A DNA stretch of 22,824 nt from Nemertoderma westbladi. Its lineage: Eukaryota > Xenacoelomorpha > Nemertodermatida > Nemertodermatidae. Each line of letters begins with the position of its first letter. Within the stretch, counting starts at the first letter, position 1. The position numbers and the translations under genes are program-made. Below the pieces are notes generated by a model. It did no database searches. It was not told the origin of the DNA and saw only the letters and a program-made list of their open reading frames with translations. Below are positions 10,501-16,500 of this stretch, piece by piece. The stretch spans positions 1 to 22,824 of the forward strand of contig JAUCBJ010000287.1 of assembly GCA_032718475.1 (NCBI GenBank), given 5' to 3'.

Positions 10501-13500
10501 AAACAACATTAAACAAACATGCACCTTTAATAATGACACCCCAGGGGAAAAAGACCCAAACACCTATACAGTATGTATTATTTGGTTATCAGTTCTATAA
10601 TGTGTAATCCTAAACTAAAGAAATATACTTATGCTGGCTGGTTATACCCAACACGTTCGTGGGGGCTCATAGTAAATGAGCGTATTTCTACTGTACAAAA
10701 TACACAATAGGGCCTACAATCTGTGCGTAGTTAAGCCGCACCCTAGTTACAAATGTGACGTATAACCTACGTATTATATCCCTAAAGATTTAATTAGTAT
10801 TGGCACCAAAATAAATGAAAATATACAGTATGTAACATGAAGCGCTGAAATTTACACTCATTGAGGAGCAAAACAAAATAAAATAAATTAAATATCTCCT
10901 ACGAATTTTTATATAATATGTTTAAAGAACTAAACTGAAAACCTTATAAGTATTATATCCCTAAAGATTTCCAAAATCGATTCCGGCATTTAATTAGTAT
11001 TGGCACCAAAATAAATGAAGATATACAGTATGTAAATTGAAGCATTCTTTACACTCATTGAGGAGCAAAACAAACTAAAATAAATTAAATTAAATATCTT
11101 CTACGAATTTTTATATATAATATGTTTAAGAACTTAAACTGAAACCTTTAAACTAATTTCTAATAGATATATTTACAATACCTAAAAATACATCGCAATA
11201 TACAGTAAATAACTGAAACAGAAAGTATAATATCCGCACAAATTTCATATTAAATATTTCATATATAATTAATATACTTGCCGACTCCCCCAACGTAGTG
11301 TTATCCAATATGTTGCTTAGACGCAAAATATGTAGTAAATGAGCGTATTTCTACTGTACCATAAGGTACATTAGGGTTCAAAAAATATATGTACGTAACA
11401 GTTTACTAATGTGACGTTTACTTACGAGCTAGATTCCTTTAAACTAAATTTGGGTATTAAAGCCTAAATAAATTTACAATACACAGCCCCGAAGCTTTAT
11501 AATTGGTTTTTTCCTTTCCCAAAAATACGTAATCACATGCGCTTACTTTATGTTACATGTAAATCAGTTTATATGATTGATGTAATAGTTTCGCCACCAA
11601 ATAAGAGCGGAACCGCTTGGTAATTATATGGTGTTCAAATTGCGGGTTTAGACGCATTCCATGGCGGTTTAAACCTGTATATGTAATTTGCCTCGGCATG
11701 GATCCTACTCGAGTCATCCCTGAACCTCCGGAAAGCCGTCACTCTCAGGTTCGATATTGGGCAAGACAGAAAATGCTCAAGAAGGATGTACTCGACGTTG
11801 TCGCATACATCCGGTTCAGCTTCCCTTCTGTAAGCCCTCATGGTCGACCTGTGTTTTGACAGTCGTTCCCGCAGGGCTTGCTCGGTTTGACCGATGTAGA
11901 AACCTTCACCGTGAGCTGTACACGTTAAAATATAAAGAACGTTAACCGATACACAATTGAAAGACACTGTAATCCCCTCCCCCCACGGAGTTTCTTTAAA
12001 GTCCCTCATTGCATTACATGTTAAACATCTAGCCCTCCCACACGGTCAGTTCCCCCTCCCCCCCCCCCCCCCCCCCCCTTTTCTCTACTAACATATTCCC
12101 CAAGTTTCTACCGGGCGTCGGTGTCATAGTGATACTGAAACCCTCCCTGTTTAGTGCCTCCCTATGCTGTCTAATGGTATTCCTCGTTGGTCCTGCATAG
12201 CGCATGTCCATCGAGAAATATGAGACGTCCATGTCCCGTTCCTTTTCCACCCTACACCTCCCCGCCCCGGGTTTAAACTTCCCATCTACCGCCAGTCTCC
12301 TTAATCTTTCCAACAGTGCCCGTGGATAACCCGAAATCAAACTATCTGTCAGATATCTGTCAACGGCGATATTCAACGCCTCCCCCCCTCCCGTGAGTCT
12401 GACGTATCTTTGTAATTGGCCCGACACTACCGCCTCCAACATCCTTGCACTATGGAAACTCGAATACGGAATCGGTAATTTCCTCGAAAAGGGTTTAAAA
12501 TGCACCCCAATTTTGAAAACCATCAAATATATCAATTGATTGTGTCACCTTGTTTCTTGCGTTATACGGGTTTGTGATGGTTCTGAATTCAATGGAATCA
12601 GTAAAAATTTCATAAGAGTCCTCAAACTTGTATTTTTCGCCGGTGGGTGAAAATTGTTGTGCCAGCACCAAATTTTGGAAAATATGCAAATTGATAAGTA
12701 GATAGTATCACCTTGTTTCTTGCGTTATACGGGTTTATGAGGGTCCTGAATCCGATGGAATCAATAAAAACAGCACTGGGCATCGCAAACTTGTACTTTT
12801 TGGTGATGGGTATGAAATTTGGTGCTAGCACCAAAATTTGCTAAATTACGCCGAAAAATACAAGTAGCAATGATCTGGCATATTAGAAATGTATTCCATT
12901 TGAATCAGCGCCCTCGAAAACCTGAAAATGTGAATTTATAGCATCGTATAAGTGAATTAAAAATTTTGTGTTCTAACTGAAAAGTGCTGGTTACTTGTAT
13001 TTTTCATTTTTTCCCTACGCAGATAGGACTAAACAGCCATTTATAGTAATCATATAATTTTATTATATTAATTGGTAATATATAGGTAATATATAGTGGT
13101 ATATATAATTGGTAATGTTATTGATGGATTATTTCACTATAAGGTAGCATTTGTAGCTTAACGTAAAAACTTTCTAAAATCCGACGCATTTTGATTAAAT
13201 TACAGTAATGTAATATGCCTATTCATATTGGTACTCATAAACCCATAGGTAACTCTATTGGCGCAGTGGTCAGATGATTAAGGCGTTGGTTACATTATAA
13301 GTAGGTTACGAGTTCGAATCCTGGTCGGGAAATTGCATTTTTGGGCTATTTTATTTCGCTTTGATTAAATTAGATAAGCCAAAGAGGTACGTACAACATG
13401 TGGAACGATGAGTTGGGCCAATCATAGGGCATAGAACATCTTATTGCTCCAATGTGAGGCCATGGAATGCTCTGGAAGGTTCTAGCGGATTCTATGTCCC

Positions 13501-16500
13501 AGATTTGCTATATAAGGGCTGGTTTGCCTTCGGTTATCACCTTGTTTTTTCTATTATCACTCTCACTAATGTTAACTAGTTATCACACTTAAACTTAGAA
13601 TTATGTAAATTTGGTAAATAAATCTTTTGTAAATTACGTAAATATACTGTAAACTTTGAACATGTATATTTCTATTTGCCCACCATTGGGACAGCCAAGC
13701 ATTTGGAAGATGGCAGCCTAGACCGTTAGGCCATCAGGAACGCAGGGAAGTTGTCCACAACACGCTAGCGCCCACATTAGATTAGCCCGCGCACCCCCTT
13801 CGCCCCTTCTAAATACTCCACCTTTGCTATGCAGCGCCCGATTCAGAGGAAGGTAAGACTTTGTTTGACGTCCTTGCCCGCCGTAAGACCTATAGATCAG
13901 GGTAAGCGTGACGCCATCCTGGGACGCCGCAAAATTTAGGATCAAATAGCTAAGCTACAGACAGGAACCAGTACTACAAGTCCCCGGATTAACCTGTATT
14001 CCCTACAGGTGTGAACCATTGCTGTTCATCAGTACGCAAGTACACATTAGGTACAGACAGCATACGTTCCATAATTTAGTGACTTGCGATACTGACAGTT
14101 CGGTACCGGTTTCATTTCGTAGTTTATACATTTAGTACCCCCCCCCCCCCCCCCCTGCCTGAACCTAAGTTATTTGATCAGGCAAGGAGTATTTCTGCTA
14201 CCGGCACTCGCTTGGCCTAGGGAGGTTTATTAATATCCTACCGCGGCTTGCCACATACTGATAGGTATTTGCTGCTAACCACCGCAGCAACAAAATTCTA
14301 GAATCAAATTTGTATACCAGATCAGCTAACGTACGGTAGCAATTAACCCCTATTTCTTATCTTACAACCAGAATCTGGTATTTGTGCCGATCACGGGTGT
14401 AGTTACTAACACCGTAATTGCCCTGTTGAGTTGTGGATAGGAAGGAGAGAGCTTTGACGTCATTTGTAAGTATAAAGTTCTACAGAGTGACTAGCTTATT
14501 TTCGTAGCTAGCGCACGGTATTGTTTCAGTCAGTAAATCACTAAAACCTAGTACAATGGAGTACACCAAAATTGTTTTATTTGTAACACACCCACACACA
14601 CACGCCCTAAAACATATGTACCCTTAGAGCTCTACTAGTTGTAGCATACTTTAGGTTACTTTCAGACAGAATCTATTTGTAATTTACTATTCGTAATTTG
14701 TAAACTTAGGATCTGATATTTAGTTACGGCAAGGAGTAGTATTTACTTATTAGACTGTTGTTTGTCTGAGTAGCAGTATCGTTATTTTAGGCACGACCCT
14801 TTTTAGACTGATTTAGTACAGGTCAGTATTGTTACGCTAGTCTGTTAATCCACTAGCTCGTATATAAACCATATAATATAAATCACACCACGGCAAGTGA
14901 CGGTATTTAGGTCCGTTAGCGATAGTTAGGATTCGCTGCGCGAGGATTGTTTTCCCGTGAGTTTGGTCTGTAACCGTAACTGTACATCTGCCTCACCGGT
15001 TAGAGTCTAGTTTTTTGTCTAGTTCGTCGGGCATTTGACTCGCTCACATACTTAGAATAGACACCAGGCTCTGTTCCTCGCCAGTAGTTGTTCGCGTATT
15101 TGTATCTGTTTGTTTAGACACCCTGGACTGGGATTTGTTGTCAGATACTGTACGAGCCCGTATACACTACTAGATCTTACGGTAAGATACATCGTTACTA
15201 GGATCCGGTAAGCGGTATACTACTGGACTTTTCAAGCCATTTATTTATAGTAATCATATCATTTTGTAATATTTTCCAATGTATTTTGCACCCCAGAAAA
15301 CCTGTATTGAAAAATAATTAGCCGAAAATGTAACTTTCAAATTTGGTGAAAATTGTGCACTACTTGTAATTTTGGTGCTGCAATATAACCAACCCAGTAC
15401 ATTTTTTCGAAAATTTTTTTTTTTCGGTCGGATCCAGACAAGTGATACCTACGTACAAACAAAAAATCAGACGTTTTCGTAAATATTTGTAGATTTTAGA
15501 GGGAAGGTCAATATGACCCCCCCCCCCCCCCCGGTATTTGTACAACATTTTATAGCCCGGTACTAATAGGGTTAAGACCAATCGTGCCAGTGGAGTAGAT
15601 GGTGTTCCCCCTGAGGTCTTTAAAATACCTGAGTGTTTAAAGCTCATCTATCCCATCATAGTAGACATGTACCGTACAACAAGAGTCCCACAAGAAATGA
15701 AAACAAATAAGTTGGTGCCAGTTCCCAAGAAGGGCAACCTAACACTCTATGGTTCTTTTCGGGGAATCTCATTGATCTCGATTGCTGCAAAGCTATACAA
15801 TAGAATTCTATTAAATCGCATCAGGAATCCCATTGAGAGACTGCTCCGTGGAAATCAGAATGGGTTCCGTAAAGGTCGTGGGACCATGGAGCCCATTTTG
15901 GCACTTAGAAGGATAATTGAAGAGTTATCAAAAAAGAAAGACAGGCATCTGGCTGTTTTCTTTGTTGACTTCTTCAAGGCCTTTGATTCAGTCTCTCGCT
16001 CACGTATGTTCAGCATACTTTCATTATATGGGATTCCTGGTGAAATTATTGCAGCAATCAGATCAGTATACGATGGTTCGACAACATTTGTGTCTACTGT
16101 TGACGGTGACACAGAACCATTTGAAGTGTTATGGGGCGTCCTCCAGGGAGACACACTTGCACCATTCTTGTTCATAATTGTTGTTGACTATGTTCTACGC
16201 ATGTCCTTAGATCATCATAATGATGATGGGGTGATGATAACTCCAACTACTGGCTCCAGAAGTCGAGGAAATCCTGCCAAGTACCTAACTGATCTAGACT
16301 TTGCTGATGACTTAGGAGTACTCTCAGAATCACTAGAGGGAGCCCAACGGCTCCTCAGCTCATTAGAACATGCTGCTTCTATTGTTGGTCTTTTTATTAA
16401 CTCCAGAAAGACCAAAATTTTGACAGTTAACTTTGAAAGTCCTCAGCAAGTCTCTGATCGGATGAGCATAAGCTCAAAATATGGTATGCTTGAGCATGTG

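Larger units (their letters stand above)
10062..12498 (-). mobile_element. Penelope-like retroelement (PLE), 5'-truncated, inserted in the array
   Basis: On the minus strand this holds the C-terminal half of a PLE protein and a long 3' untranslated part. It interrupts the 163-bp array: the left unit stops at ...GCACCAAATTTTGAAA (about 10061), and the array resumes at GCACCCCAATTTTGAAAACC (about 12499). The coding end is at 12500-11635; 11634-10062 is noncoding and contains repeats. PLEs insert by target-primed reverse transcription using a GIY-YIG nuclease, and 5' truncation is usual. Confidence 0.8.
13061..15234. mobile_element. 2.2-kb insertion flanked by an imperfect 26-30 bp direct repeat
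   Basis: The word AGCCATTTATAGTAATCATA(T) occurs at 13035 and, with a TTAT insertion, at 15235. In the inverted copy (about 17200-17235) the same sequence is uninterrupted, so this segment is an insertion. It has no long coding frame. It contains a tRNA-like block, an LTR-like promoter block and a C18 tract (14138-14155). The rest, 13690-15234, is noncoding and I recognise nothing in it. Confidence 0.6.
9342..15571. mobile_element. TTAA-flanked (piggyBac-type) non-autonomous element with nested insertions
   Basis: The ends are CCCTATTAAACCCGGG on the left and, as reverse complement, CCCTATTAGTACCGGG on the right, flanked by TTAA duplications. TTAA targets with CCC-starting ends are the signature of the piggyBac superfamily. 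Both ends also carry a subterminal GGTCAATATGACC-like word next to long C tracts (9367-9388 and 15508-15532). No piggyBac transposase is present. After subtracting two later insertions (about 10062-12498 and 13061-15234) the element is about 1.6 kb, made largely of a 163-bp-period array. It therefore would have needed a transposase from elsewhere. Confidence 0.75.

Noticed and set aside
13258-13327. A functional tRNA gene
   Set aside because: Box A and box B fit, but the T stem and acceptor stem do not pair, so only a tRNA-like head is supported.
15855-16175. Minus-strand and alternative plus frames inside the reverse transcriptase
   Set aside because: The plus-strand frame with the FADD and LQGD motifs explains this region.
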